31,888 bases of DNA from a virus: IMG/VR virus record IMGVR_UViG_3300038423_000047, positions 1 through 31,888 of that record. One strand, written 5' to 3'. The notes beneath the pieces were generated by a model that had not been told where the DNA came from, searched no databases, and saw nothing but the letters and a program-made list of their open reading frames with translations. Below, one piece after another: positions 1 to 7,574 of this stretch. The stretch's first letter is position 1. Each line of letters starts with the position of its first letter. The position numbers and the translations under genes were made by a program.

Positions 1-2489
1 AGGTCTTCGGCAGATAAACCGGTATCATTGACCAGACCTTCCACCAAAGAAACAAACCGGTCAATGTTCTCACACTTCGTCCGTGCCTTGCTGGCCTCCC
101 GTGCATACTTCTGATTGATGTAATCCTTGTACCGAAAGAGGTTAATGATTTCCTCTAAAGCGGCCATTGGAGAAGAAAGGCGGCTCTTCACTTCCCCCAT
201 TGCCCGAGAGAACAAGTCAAGTTTATCATTGGTACCGCACGCCGCCAGCAGGTCGCCGCCGTGGTCGGCCTCCGCCCGGACTCGTATCTTTTCGATGGCT
301 ACATCCCCGACTCCCCGCTTGGGAGTGCTGATTGCCCGACTAAAAGCGGGGTAATCTTTGGGGTTGACCGCCAGACGGAAATAAGAAAGCAGGTCTTTGA
401 TTTCCTCGGTTTGAAGTAATCCCCTGCCGCCCCGGACGATATAAGGGATACGCAGGCGAACGAGCGCACCTTCTAGGTCCCGGACCTGGATGGCGCTACG
501 CACGAGGATGGCATTATCCTTGTAGTCAATGTGCTTTCCCTTAACGCCATTGTCGTGTTGTATCTCCCGAGCGATGATGTTGGCGATTTCTCCCGGCGTG
601 CTAGAACGAATGAGCCGGGCGGTGCCGGTCTCTACTTCCTTGTCCCCCTCCATTCCCCGGAACACTTGCATCTTGAGGGGAATGACCTCGGTCATCGTGG
701 CATTGATGCGGTTGGATAACCGGATGATGGCGGGAAGGCTCCGGTGGTTGCGAGAGATACGATACAGGTCCGGTACATGCCCACGCCAGCCCTCACTAAA
801 CTCCTTGAGCAACCGTGGCTCTGCCCCCTGAAAGGCGTAGATAGAATTCCCAACCGGTACTTCATCAGCTACATATCTATGGTCTATCTCTACGTCAAGG
901 GAGTACACTAACCCGGAGTAATTCTCGGAGATGACTGAAGTTATCGGAGAACTACCCCTGTCTTCCAGATGAGGCAATTCCATAACTTCAGGAATAAGGT
1001 TGGCTGCGACTATCTTGAAATATGGACTCCGTCCCCAATTCTGCCTGTTCTTTTCAGGCTTACTCCATATGGGGTATTCAAATAGAAGACCTTGGTCCTC
1101 CAGACACCTATACCCGCCACTGGGGTCAGACGCAGCAAATATCCGCTTCACCTGTTCGATGCTTTTTTCGGATAGTCCGTAATTTTCAAATTCGGTATGA
1201 GGTATGCCGTACCTAAGAGAAAATATCTGTTCTTGGGTCTCTGCTTCAATGTGGTCATCTGTAATTTTTAGCAACCACATCTTGTCGCATTTCTGAACCG
1301 CCGCCCTTCGGGCGAACAAGCTGACATTGCCAGACCCTTTGAGCGTAACCCTACCGACCCTAAATCCCCAGTCCTGTCGCCACATAAGATAGACTGCAAA
1401 AACTCTTCTCGTGGTCAAGGATGGAGAAAATCTAGCCCAGAACCAGTGATTGGGGGTAACTCTGGTTGTATTTCCCTTATAGGATACAGAAAGCATCCTT
1501 CCATTATACATACGGCTAGAAGTCTTTATCTTTCTTCCATCTAAAACCACAAACTGCTTCTTCTGCCCCCTTCTACAAACCCAAAACGGGCTCCAAGACA
1601 CGACTCTGTTGCCATCACGAAGCTCGCTTATATCCTTTAACGTGACTTTTGCACCTGAAAGTTTGTATGCTCGCTTCTCAAGCACTCTTACCTTTGTTCC
1701 CGCAGGCTGACATTGGGCCAAATCTCCGACCATATACAGGTTTTGATTAGAGTCGGGTAGCAAGTTATTGACAAAAACATGCTGGGTCGGGCTGAGGTCT
1801 TGACTTTCATCGACCAAAACATGCCAAAACCGAGATTGGAGCTTCAGTTTCCATGCTGACTGCTCTGCTGCTCGTTTATTTACCAGTAACACCATGTCGT
1901 CAAAATCCACCATCCGGCACTTTTTCTTCTCTTCCTCGAAGCTGTACCAAATCTTGGTCTCCCAGTCTTCCAGAGCGTGATATCCGGCGTGGTGTTCAAG
2001 GGCCTCCTCATGCACTTCATCGGTGTAGTCGGCGGAGAATCCTATCCCCCGTGCCCGATGGTAGCCGAGCTTCTCAAGGAACCGATAGGGATTGTGTTCC
2101 TCCCCCGGTTCGGGCTTGCTCCGTTCGATGAGCTTCTTTACCATTTGAGATTGGTCATAGTCGTCCATCGGTGTGACCCTTCCCTCGAATCCGAAACCCT
2201 CGGGGTCTTTACGGATGGCATTCAAGGCAAGGCTGTGGATGGTACTGATGTGCGGTCTCTCGGTGGTAAGGTTATCGTCAGAGCCACAAACACGTCTCTC
2301 CAGTTCGGATGCCGCCTTCGAGGTAAAGGTTATGGCCGCAATCCGAAAAGGAGGCACCCCTTGAGTCATCAACCATCGCACTCTCTCTGTCAAGGTAGCG
2401 GTCTTACCAGAACCGGCACCAGCTATCAAACAAGCGGGACGCCCTATTGGATGAGCCACGGCTCTGATTTGCTCGTCAGTAAGTTGCAC
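1..2489 (-). CDS. UvrD/Rep-type superfamily 1 DNA helicase interrupted by an intein (partial, 3' end outside window)
   Basis: This is a 3'-5' SF1A helicase, a DNA-unwinding motor of phage replication or repair. Translation from a GTG shows the Q-motif (LTDEQ, residues 4-8), Walker A AGAGSGKT (23-30), motif Ia ITFTSKAASEL and motif II VDESQD (226-231). The motif III region GDLAQ/SIYAFQGA is split by an intein after residue 259. The C-extein continues with SRNHRSLPAII and helicase 2A/2B-like sequence to the window edge. The GTG start is preceded by AGTGAGG at good spacing; the alternative GTG a few bases upstream hits a stop in its frame. The gene is divergent from a GIY-YIG gene 64 bp away. 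The family call is firm; the exact role (UvrD, Rep or Dda-like) is not resolved. Confidence 0.93.
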   Translation of the reverse strand, partial: MQLTDEQIRAVAHPIGRPACLIAGAGSGKTATLTERVRWLMTQGVPPFRIAAITFTSKAASELERRVCGSDDNLTTERPHISTIHSLALNAIRKDPEGFGFEGRVTPMDDYDQSQMVKKLIERSKPEPGEEHNPYRFLEKLGYHRARGIGFSADYTDEVHEEALEHHAGYHALEDWETKIWYSFEEEKKKCRMVDFDDMVLLVNKRAAEQSAWKLKLQSRFWHVLVDESQDLSPTQHVFVNNLLPDSNQNLYMVGDLAQCQPAGTKVRVLEKRAYKLSGAKVTLKDISELRDGNRVVSWSPFWVCRRGQKKQFVVLDGRKIKTSSRMYNGRMLSVSYKGNTTRVTPNHWFWARFSPSLTTRRVFAVYLMWRQDWGFRVGRVTLKGSGNVSLFARRAAVQKCDKMWLLKITDDHIEAETQEQIFSLRYGIPHTEFENYGLSEKSIEQVKRIFAASDPSGGYRCLEDQGLLFEYPIWSKPEKNRQNWGRSPYFKIVAANLIPEVMELPHLEDRGSSPITSVISENYSGLVYSLDVEIDHRYVADEVPVGNSIYAFQGAEPRLLKEFSEGWRGHVPDLYRISRNHRSLPAIIRLSNRINATMTEVIPLKMQVFRGMEGDKEVETGTARLIRSSTPGEIANIIAREIQHDNGVKGKHIDYKDNAILVRSAIQVRDLEGALVRLRIPYIVRGGRGLLQTEEIKDLLSYFRLAVNPKDYPAFSRAISTPKRGVGDVAIEKIRVRAEADHGGDLLAACGTNDKLDLFSRAMGEVKSRLSSPMAALEEIINLFRYKDYINQKYAREASKARTKCENIDRFVSLVEGLVNDTGLSAED
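846..1712 (-). mobile_element. Intein (289 aa) inserted in helicase motif III
   Basis: This self-splicing protein element lies in frame inside the helicase. It starts at Cys1 (CQPAGTKVRV, block A). It has a block B motif TPNH at intein residues 86-89 and ends VYSLDVEIDHRYVADEVPVGN, followed by extein Ser. Removing it restores GDLAQ-SIYAFQGA, the normal SF1 motif III text. The penultimate residue is Gly, not the usual His. At 289 residues it is longer than a minimal intein. The extra middle part (about 104-172) has VYLM, then FRVGR, then an E-rich helix, an order like T5orf172/GIY-YIG domains. That last comparison is inference; no LAGLIDADG motif is visible. Confidence 0.9.
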
Positions 2490-2553
2490 GGAACCTCACT
2501 TTGTTCGTAAACGTGACCTAAATGACTACCGAAATTATACTTAGGAGGAGCCT

Positions 2554-3186
2554 ATGAGTAAAATGTGCGGCGTCTATTCAATCACTAATACTGAAAATGG
2601 AAAAAAGTACATCGGGTCAAGCGTCAACATCTACCATCGGTGGAGACTGCACCGCTGGAGGCTTGATAGGGGGGAACACCATTCCCCTCACCTTCAAAGT
2701 AGTTGGAAAAAACGAGGACCGAAAGCATTCAAGTTTGAGGTCCTGCTTGAATGCGACCGAGATTCACTTATAAAATACGAACAGGAATTCATAGACCGTT
2801 TTAATACCACCCAAAACGGGTACAACATCTGTCCTGTAGCGGGCAATTGTCTTGGGTTATCCCCATCTCCTGAGACCCGTGCCAAATTAGCAAAAGCTTG
2901 GAAAGGAAGGAAACATACCAAGGCCAGCAGGCGGTTGATGTCCTTGGCTACAAGAGGTGTGCCCAAATCTTATGCTCACAAGGCGGCGTTACGGGGACCC
3001 CGTGGTAAGCTGGAAAATATCCGTTTATCTAAACTGGGGGATAAGAATCCCAATTTTGGCAAGCCCCGTTCAGAGGAGACAAAACGAAAGATAGCTGAGG
3101 CACAAAGAGGTATTCCACGGAAGGGAAATTGTCTTCGATGGAACATCAACCGTGGGAAGTCCTGCACCTGTGGAAAGCATCTTTAG
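2554..3186 (+). CDS. GIY-YIG homing endonuclease, the only plus-strand gene
   Basis: A free-standing homing endonuclease of 210 aa that probably cuts DNA lacking the element. The N-terminus carries CGVYSI and KKYIGSS (the GIY and YIG motifs), then the catalytic Arg region and Glu in KYEQEFIDRF. The C-terminal half has NUMOD3-like DNA-binding repeats (SPETRAKLAKAWKGRKH, SEETKRKIAEAQRG) and a last Cys pair CTCGKH. An AGGAGGAG site precedes the ATG. It is transcribed against all other genes and is convergent with the HNH gene, the two stop codons overlapping by 2 bp. This orientation suggests an independent insertion next to the helicase start. Confidence 0.93.
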   Translation: MSKMCGVYSITNTENGKKYIGSSVNIYHRWRLHRWRLDRGEHHSPHLQSSWKKRGPKAFKFEVLLECDRDSLIKYEQEFIDRFNTTQNGYNICPVAGNCLGLSPSPETRAKLAKAWKGRKHTKASRRLMSLATRGVPKSYAHKAALRGPRGKLENIRLSKLGDKNPNFGKPRSEETKRKIAEAQRGIPRKGNCLRWNINRGKSCTCGKHL

Positions 3187-3635
3187 CTAGACATATTACG
3201 TTCACCAAAAAATATACCCTTGGGGTTACCGGTTTCTAATCTTGTCATTTCCTCTACGATTTTACTACTTACACTTTCAGATAATTGATTTGTAGATAAA
3301 GCATCCCGAAGAGCAAACCACGCTTGTCCTACCGGGGTTTTATCCCACAACCATTGACGATACGCTTCTACAGTTTTATGCCCTTTTCTACAGTTACAGG
3401 TTTTACAACAGGCTACCAAATTAGATAGTTGGTTTCCTCCTTCGGGGTTTTGATGGTCTCTAGTATAGTTATGACTCAAACTATTTGGGTCACAGATTAA
3501 GACTACGCCACAATACCAGCAACGTTCTTTACTCAATTGTAACGTTTCCAAGGACGAGGGGAACCTCATATTAAATCTTCTTGGAATATCCCTCTGTTTC
3601 CGATACTCATCGCAATAAGCGTCGTAGTTGGACAT
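3183..3635 (-). CDS. HNH endonuclease
   Basis: A 150-aa HNH nuclease, probably a homing endonuclease. The core is a ββα-metal finger: CWYCG, then YTRDHQNP (the first His of the motif, with Asp), then NQLSNLVACCKTCNCRKGHKT, with zinc-binding Cys pairs CxxC and CxxC. The start ATG follows AGGAGGACAC. It is convergent with the plus-strand GIY-YIG gene and its stop overlaps that gene's stop. The two endonucleases may have arrived together or successively at the same site. Its substrate is unknown. Confidence 0.92.
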   Translation of the reverse strand: MSNYDAYCDEYRKQRDIPRRFNMRFPSSLETLQLSKERCWYCGVVLICDPNSLSHNYTRDHQNPEGGNQLSNLVACCKTCNCRKGHKTVEAYRQWLWDKTPVGQAWFALRDALSTNQLSESVSSKIVEEMTRLETGNPKGIFFGERNMSS

Positions 3636-3646
3636 GTGTCCTCCTG

Positions 3647-3856
3647 CTACTTCACGTTACCCCTTGGTCCACGCCACTCAACATCCGTGTAGGTGGTTGC
3701 CTTGACCCTTTCAACCGCCCGGTCAAGGTTCCTTTGTTCTCGTTCCCTATCCTGTACACGCTTGCGCCAACGAAGTAAGTGTTTGATGACGACGATAATG
3801 AAACAACCCCCTGTGGTGTAAAGACACAGGGTCGTGATAGAGTTCAGGTCAATCAT
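3647..3856 (-). CDS. Small membrane protein with basic coiled-coil tail (69 aa)
   Basis: No family recognised. Residues 8-28 (TTLCLYTTGGCFIIVVIKHLL) form one hydrophobic segment. A strongly charged stretch rich in Arg, Glu and Gln follows (residues 29-53) and looks like a short coiled coil. The start is the ATG after AGGAGATGC; a longer open frame upstream has no Shine-Dalgarno site and would overlap the HD gene. The layout resembles small spanin- or holin-associated membrane proteins of phages, but no lysis gene is nearby, so no role is assigned. Confidence 0.65.
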   Translation of the reverse strand: MIDLNSITTLCLYTTGGCFIIVVIKHLLRWRKRVQDREREQRNLDRAVERVKATTYTDVEWRGPRGNVK

Positions 3857-3936
3857 GCATCTCCTAATGCCACTTGGAATGCCAACGACGTTTGATGGGC
3901 GGCTTTTGTCCAAGGTGCTTGCAACGTTCCACACTT

Positions 3937-4569
3937 TCAAGAAACAGTTGCCACAGTTCCTTTTTCCGGCGCTTCGACAGGAGGTACTTTGCCATTCCCA
4001 TTCTCCCAAGAGTTATAATACCCACGCATGGGGTGAGGTTGATTGAAAGTGTTGAACATCCACTTGTATGTTTTGTCTTGCAAGCTCTTATGCCACTTGC
4101 GGGGACTCTCTGTGGACTCGTCGGTGTTCTCCGCCTCGTGCATGTATTCTTTCAAGGTCCCCGAGAGCCGGGCGAGGGGGAGGAATATCCACCATGGAGT
4201 AATGACGAATGCCATCTTGTCGGCGAGAGCTAAAGCCGATACCGGGTGCTCCGTCTGCCGAGCATAATACCTAGAATGGAATAGACAGAACTCATACCAT
4301 ATTGGAGGATAGGTGGTCCAGAAATCGACACCCCCTTTCTTATCAAAGAGCCAGTGAGCCATCTGCGCCCCCAACTCCGGGTGGGTCCTACCCTCCTCCC
4401 CATCCATATTAGGCTTACCCCAATAGCCTAAATCATGGATAAAGAAGCACACCCAAAGTTTGAAGCTCTTGGGAAAGCCAAACAACTTCCACCATGCCCT
4501 CGCCAAAAACAAAGGGTGAAGTAGAAAGTGATGGTCCCCGAATAGCAGGCTTTTTGTGCCATTTCTCAT
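3937..4569 (-). CDS. HD-domain phosphohydrolase-like protein
   Basis: A 210-aa protein with the metal-binding pattern of HD hydrolases: His in FLLHP (about 18), the HD pair in FFIHDLGYW (45-46), His in RTHPELG (63), His in FHSRYY (98) and Asp in ALADKMA (117). Such enzymes usually cleave phosphate esters of nucleotides. The substrate cannot be read from the sequence. The C-terminus after about residue 160 has no recognisable domain. It follows the 4578-4886 gene after 8 bp and probably shares its transcript. Confidence 0.75.
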   Translation of the reverse strand: MRNGTKSLLFGDHHFLLHPLFLARAWWKLFGFPKSFKLWVCFFIHDLGYWGKPNMDGEEGRTHPELGAQMAHWLFDKKGGVDFWTTYPPIWYEFCLFHSRYYARQTEHPVSALALADKMAFVITPWWIFLPLARLSGTLKEYMHEAENTDESTESPRKWHKSLQDKTYKWMFNTFNQPHPMRGYYNSWENGNGKVPPVEAPEKGTVATVS

Positions 4570-4577
4570 AAGCTCTT

Positions 4578-4886
4578 CTACGCCGGAATGACGTACCCAT
4601 CATTGATTTCCCGTGCTCGGGATAAATCAAGAGGGGCGGTCGGGTTGGGATTCTCCGGGTCGTAATGCCGGGGAGCGAATCCTCCGTTGCGGTCAAAGGA
4701 CTGTAAAGCCGCAACAAGCAAAGTGGCCGCTTTGAGGACACCCTTACGTTGCTCTTCCGGTGTGGCTTTCATAGCCGCTGCCTCGCCAAGATAGATATTG
4801 GCGTAGGCAATCCAGTCATTCAGGGTGTTCTTATCGTCAAAGGCAGTGCCCCACGTATTTTCCTGATACACCCGTTCCTTAATCAT
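4578..4886 (-). CDS. Small all-alpha protein of the 'Q-x-x-x-WG' type, possibly N-terminally frameshifted
   Basis: The 102-aa reading frame begins IKERVYQENTWG, then NDWIAYANIYLGEAAAM and RKGVLKAATLLVAALQSF. This pattern recurs in small helical phage and bacterial proteins of unknown function and is loosely like MazG-type folds (inference from memory). Family members normally carry about 20 residues before the QxxxWG motif. Here those residues (AALAGILTD) are readable directly upstream, but joined to the well-placed ATG at 4954 only through a -1 shift near 4918. Either the gene starts at the internal ATG, or an indel or frameshift separates the parts. Confidence 0.7.
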   Translation of the reverse strand: MIKERVYQENTWGTAFDDKNTLNDWIAYANIYLGEAAAMKATPEEQRKGVLKAATLLVAALQSFDRNGGFAPRHYDPENPNPTAPLDLSRAREINDGYVIPA

Positions 4887-4954
4887 GTCGGTGAGAATTC
4901 CGGCGAGGGCGGCGGTCTTCCCGTGCTGGCATCAATATGAACTGTCAACTCCAT
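4883..4954 (-). CDS. Short frame with strong RBS; probable detached N-terminus of the next gene
   Basis: A 23-codon frame starting MELTVHIDASTG has the best Shine-Dalgarno site locally (CAGGAGGAG, 4 bases before ATG). It ends in TGA overlapping the ATG at 4886. After codon 12 the residues become proline-rich and unlikely (RPPPSPEF). A -1 shift at the GGGAAG sequence gives STGKTAALAGILTD, running smoothly into the downstream 102-aa protein. I therefore read it as the 5' part of that gene, split by a sequencing indel, a mutation or a recoding event. A true leader peptide is the alternative. Confidence 0.4.
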   Translation of the reverse strand: MELTVHIDASTGRPPPSPEFSPT

Positions 4955-4976
4955 AGACTCCTCCTGCTGGATAATA

Positions 4977-5279
4977 CTACTTTGCAGGGGAATCGAAGGC
5001 ATCCGGGGCGAGAAATATCCGTTTGCCTATGGCGGTGAAGTAGGAATCAGGGTGGAGCTTTCGGTCCCGAAAGGTCTGCCAAGCGTAGCCGGTGTGACCG
5101 TTGATGGTCATTCCACCATAGTAGGCGGTGGTCCACTGGATACCAGCATCGGGGAATTTCATCATGACGTAGTAGATGCCGCTGTTACGAGCCGGTTCCT
5201 TGGTAGCACCGCTACTCTCGAAGAACACTTCGGCCTCGGTGTCCTTGCACCACTGCCAATACCGTTTGAACGGGTTCAT
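4977..5279 (-). CDS. Hypothetical protein, 100 aa
   Basis: Not recognised. It is a soluble, aromatic-rich protein (MNPFKRYWQWCKDTEAEVFF at the start, many Tyr/Trp later) with no membrane segment or Cys cluster. The ATG follows GAGGGAAAATC and overlaps the stop of the 5276-5602 gene by 4 bp (ATGA), which implies translational coupling. It is part of a run of five short overlapping genes between 4977 and 6097. Confidence 0.72.
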   Translation of the reverse strand: MNPFKRYWQWCKDTEAEVFFESSGATKEPARNSGIYYVMMKFPDAGIQWTTAYYGGMTINGHTGYAWQTFRDRKLHPDSYFTAIGKRIFLAPDAFDSPAK

Positions 5280-5602
5280 GATTTTCCCTCTTTCCTGAAC
5301 GTGAAGGTTGGCTCATAAGTCTCATTGTAGCCGGGTTTGTCGTACTCCACTTGCCAGCCCACCGCCCGGTAAATTTCCTCTACATCCAGCCAGTGGTTAT
5401 CGTAGATGTTCCTGTCATAGATGCAGGCCCCAGCTTCCTCTGCTTTCTTGAGAATGGGGGTGACAACACTCCGCTGACCAACCACGGAATAAGTTCCGTT
5501 CCAGTTTTTGGCGATGAGTTCATTAAACGCCGCAATGACATAATCAGGGGTGATTTCCTGTTTCTTTCCAACAACTTCATGTGGTTTAATGGGCGATAGC
5601 AT
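5276..5602 (-). CDS. Hypothetical protein, 108 aa
   Basis: Not recognised. It appears to be an alpha/beta protein: a helical part (ITPDYVIAAFNELIAKNW), a basic strand (TYSVVGQRSVVTPILKKAEEAG) and a C-terminal half rich in Tyr and acidic residues (NHWLDVEEIYRAVGWQVEYD). The start ATG follows CTGGAGGAATA, a strong site, and lies inside the last codons of the upstream gene. The stop overlaps the next start by 4 bp, so it is probably translationally coupled. Confidence 0.75.
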   Translation of the reverse strand: MLSPIKPHEVVGKKQEITPDYVIAAFNELIAKNWNGTYSVVGQRSVVTPILKKAEEAGACIYDRNIYDNHWLDVEEIYRAVGWQVEYDKPGYNETYEPTFTFRKEGKS

Positions 5603-5903
5603 TATTCCTCCAGTATCCTCGGAAATCCCATAATCCTCGGCGCTGCACTTCCCACATGGCCTTGCGGGTAGCTTCTGCTTCGGAGCGCCCCCTTCTCAAA
5701 ACACGAACGCCGCTATACCCCCCGGAATTACGGAGGTCAGGGTGGGGCATGATGGTGATTTCCGCATCCCAACGCCACGCCCAGTTTTCCCATGGACCCC
5801 AATGCCGTATTTCGAGTGCAAGGGTCCGCTCACCATCCCGAAGGTGGACCGTATGGACAGGAGTCCACGCAAATTTCTGTGCTACCTTCGTCTTAGTTCC
5901 CAT
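5586..5903 (-). CDS. Hypothetical protein, 105 aa
   Basis: Not recognised. It is rich in Trp and Arg (HWGPWENWAWRWDAEITIMP, then RRGRSEAEATRKAMWEVQRRG). The ATG at 5903 was chosen because it is followed by a plausible N-terminus and preceded by GGTGA. A GTG at 5948 would extend it without any ribosome site and deeper into the upstream gene. It overlaps the upstream zinc-ribbon gene by 22 bp and the downstream gene by 17 bp. Confidence 0.65.
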   Translation of the reverse strand: MGTKTKVAQKFAWTPVHTVHLRDGERTLALEIRHWGPWENWAWRWDAEITIMPHPDLRNSGGYSGVRVLRRGRSEAEATRKAMWEVQRRGLWDFRGYWRNNAIAH

Positions 5904-6097
5904 GCTTTCACCATTGGCACGGTGACAGAGCCGCCGCAGGTCGGACACCCTATAGTTGCGTAATCCGGCTCCCGCTGACCATCACCCTCATGAATCTTAA
6001 CGTCGGAAGGTAGGTAGCTCAAGAGCGACCGGCATTCCGTACATTCGACTTCCTTTGGTTCCGATTTAGGCGGAGCCTTAAGCACCCTGATTGCCAT
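5882..6097 (-). CDS. Small zinc-ribbon protein (71 aa)
   Basis: Two Cys pairs, VECTECRSLL and IGCPTCGGSV, about 30 residues apart, form a typical zinc ribbon. Between them lies a short charged linker. The start has AAAGGAG upstream and overlaps the end of the DUF262 gene by 20 bp. Small zinc ribbons in phages often bind nucleic acid or another protein. No specific partner can be named; adjacency suggests co-expression with the DUF262 protein. Confidence 0.75.
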   Translation of the reverse strand: MAIRVLKAPPKSEPKEVECTECRSLLSYLPSDVKIHEGDGQREPDYATIGCPTCGGSVTVPMVKAWELRRR

Positions 6098-6971
6098 CTC
6101 TTTGCTCCTTTATTGCGGCCTCGTACTGCTTGCGGAGAGCGGTGTCGGCCTTCTGCCGGGCCTCCTCCGCCAGAGCTTCCTCATAAAGCGCCTTCGCCTT
6201 GGCGATGTGCTCTTCGGACTGCGGCACCCCGGCTGCGTTGACGCTGAGGAACAGCCACAGGATGTCCGCCTTGCCGACCTTGGTGGAATCCAGCATCACG
6301 TACTGCACATTGGTATCCTCGAACGCATGAACGTCAGCATTGGAAAGCTGGTAGAAGGTCTTGCCCTTGTAAGGGAAACGCCCCTCGATATACTCCCGGA
6401 TGGAGACGATACGCTGCTTGCCGTCCACGATTTCCAGTCGGTACTCCGGGTAGGGATATTCCACAAAGACAAACTTGCCGATGTCGGTCCGATTGAAGAT
6501 GGAGTCAATGAGCCGCTGCTTATCTTCGAGGGTCCACACGTATCCCCGCTGGTACTCCGGGTTGTCGATGTATCCCCGGCGATAGCCGGTCAGTATCATG
6601 CCATCCATGCCGGTGGTGACGTATTGGGCGTGGATGCGGGGGCGAGCAAAGTTGGTGTTCTCTTGCAGGCACTTGGGGGTAATCTGGTTCCACCAGACAA
6701 TACGGGGTTTCCGACCGCAGTCAACCTCGTTCCCATAGACATGTTGAACGTCGTGGTAGGAGATGTGGTAACTCATCCCGTTATCAAAGATTTCCTCTAT
6801 CCGGGCGTCCTTTAGACCACCGAGAATGACTTCCTCTCCCACCTTGTAGAGATAGGTGGGGTTCGGCGGCACAACCCAATCCTCACCTTGGGAATGCCAG
6901 TTGCGCTTTTCCCACGCCAGCCACTCGGCGTAAGTCTCGGGTTGCTTCTCTTTAGGTTGCCGTTTCGCCAT
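6078..6971 (-). CDS. DUF262-domain (ParB-like fold) protein
   Basis: A 297-aa protein with the DUF262 signature: NPEYQRGYVW (137-146), a helix for SIFNRTDIGKFVFVE (157-171), and IVDGKQRIVSIREYIEGRF (181-199), the last being the DGQQR-type motif. DUF262 is the N-terminal domain of GmrSD-type modification-dependent restriction enzymes and also occurs alone. The DUF1524/HNH nuclease half of GmrSD is absent. The C-terminus is a charged helix rich in Ala, Glu, Lys and Arg. The start at MAKRQPK has GAGGGGGTT upstream; the gene overlaps the T5orf172 gene by 20 bp. DNA binding or NTP-dependent processing is possible; the role in this phage is unknown. Confidence 0.82.
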   Translation of the reverse strand: MAKRQPKEKQPETYAEWLAWEKRNWHSQGEDWVVPPNPTYLYKVGEEVILGGLKDARIEEIFDNGMSYHISYHDVQHVYGNEVDCGRKPRIVWWNQITPKCLQENTNFARPRIHAQYVTTGMDGMILTGYRRGYIDNPEYQRGYVWTLEDKQRLIDSIFNRTDIGKFVFVEYPYPEYRLEIVDGKQRIVSIREYIEGRFPYKGKTFYQLSNADVHAFEDTNVQYVMLDSTKVGKADILWLFLSVNAAGVPQSEEHIAKAKALYEEALAEEARQKADTALRKQYEAAIKEQRDGNQGA

Positions 6972-7482
6972 TCTTAACCCCCTCATTAAAAGAAACCAGC
7001 CTGTATTGTCCATAGCTGGTTCTCTCTAACCAACCCTTCTCTCGCAGAGCCGAAATCACATGGTCGGCAGCCTTTTCCGTTCCTTCGAGAAACTTGATGA
7101 TTTCAGAACGGCTCGTCCTTTTTCGTCCCTGCTGCTCCAGTGTCAAAACCACTTTAGCTTCCTGACGTGATAACGTTCGAGGAGTATGGCAAAGTTTAAT
7201 CGGTTTGTTCGCTATCAGAGTTTCTCCCATATTTTTCAAATCATCTGGCGACAACCGATACCACTCATGATGCTCATGCTTCTCTGCGAACAACTCGTGT
7301 AACCGTGTCTCTTCCCTTGGGGCATTTTCAACATAGGTACAAGCTGCCAACCTTAAAATCACGGGGGAACCAACCTGTAAGTGTTTCAAACGATTCTCAG
7401 ATGGGTGATTCCGTGAAAACCCAATCTTAAAAAGACCTAACTCATCATTTCCAATGACATACACAAAACCTTTAAGCCGCAT
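6952..7482 (-). CDS. T5orf172/MUG113-type GIY-YIG protein with C-terminal winged-helix-like region
   Basis: A 176-aa protein. Residues 4-75 fit the T5orf172 branch of the GIY-YIG superfamily: GFVYVIGND, then LFKIGFS, Arg in SENRLKHL, and the acidic helix EETRLHELFAEK. After it, RTLSRQEAKVVLTLEQQG through RTSYGQYRLVSF looks like a winged helix, probably DNA-binding. The start MRLKGF was chosen because AATGGAGGTCAT precedes it. It overlaps the DUF262 gene by 20 bp, so the two are probably made together. It could be a homing-type nuclease or a partner of the DUF262 protein. Confidence 0.82.
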   Translation of the reverse strand: MRLKGFVYVIGNDELGLFKIGFSRNHPSENRLKHLQVGSPVILRLAACTYVENAPREETRLHELFAEKHEHHEWYRLSPDDLKNMGETLIANKPIKLCHTPRTLSRQEAKVVLTLEQQGRKRTSRSEIIKFLEGTEKAADHVISALREKGWLERTSYGQYRLVSFNEGVKNGETAT

Positions 7483-7574
7483 ATGACCTCCATTAAATAT
7501 CAATGGAAGTCTAAATCTTTCAATAGCTTAATCCCAAAATCCCCCCGATACAAAGGGTTTCGTGTAGAGGAATC

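Noticed and set aside
1977-2510. Plus-strand open frame of 177 codons opposite the helicase
   Set aside because: It lies antisense to well-conserved helicase motifs, has no family features, and its composition follows from the opposite strand.
2513-2541. Sigma70-type promoter GTGACC-17-TATACT for the plus-strand GIY-YIG gene
   Set aside because: Spacing is ideal, but transcription would start inside or after the ribosome site at 2543-2550, leaving no usable leader.
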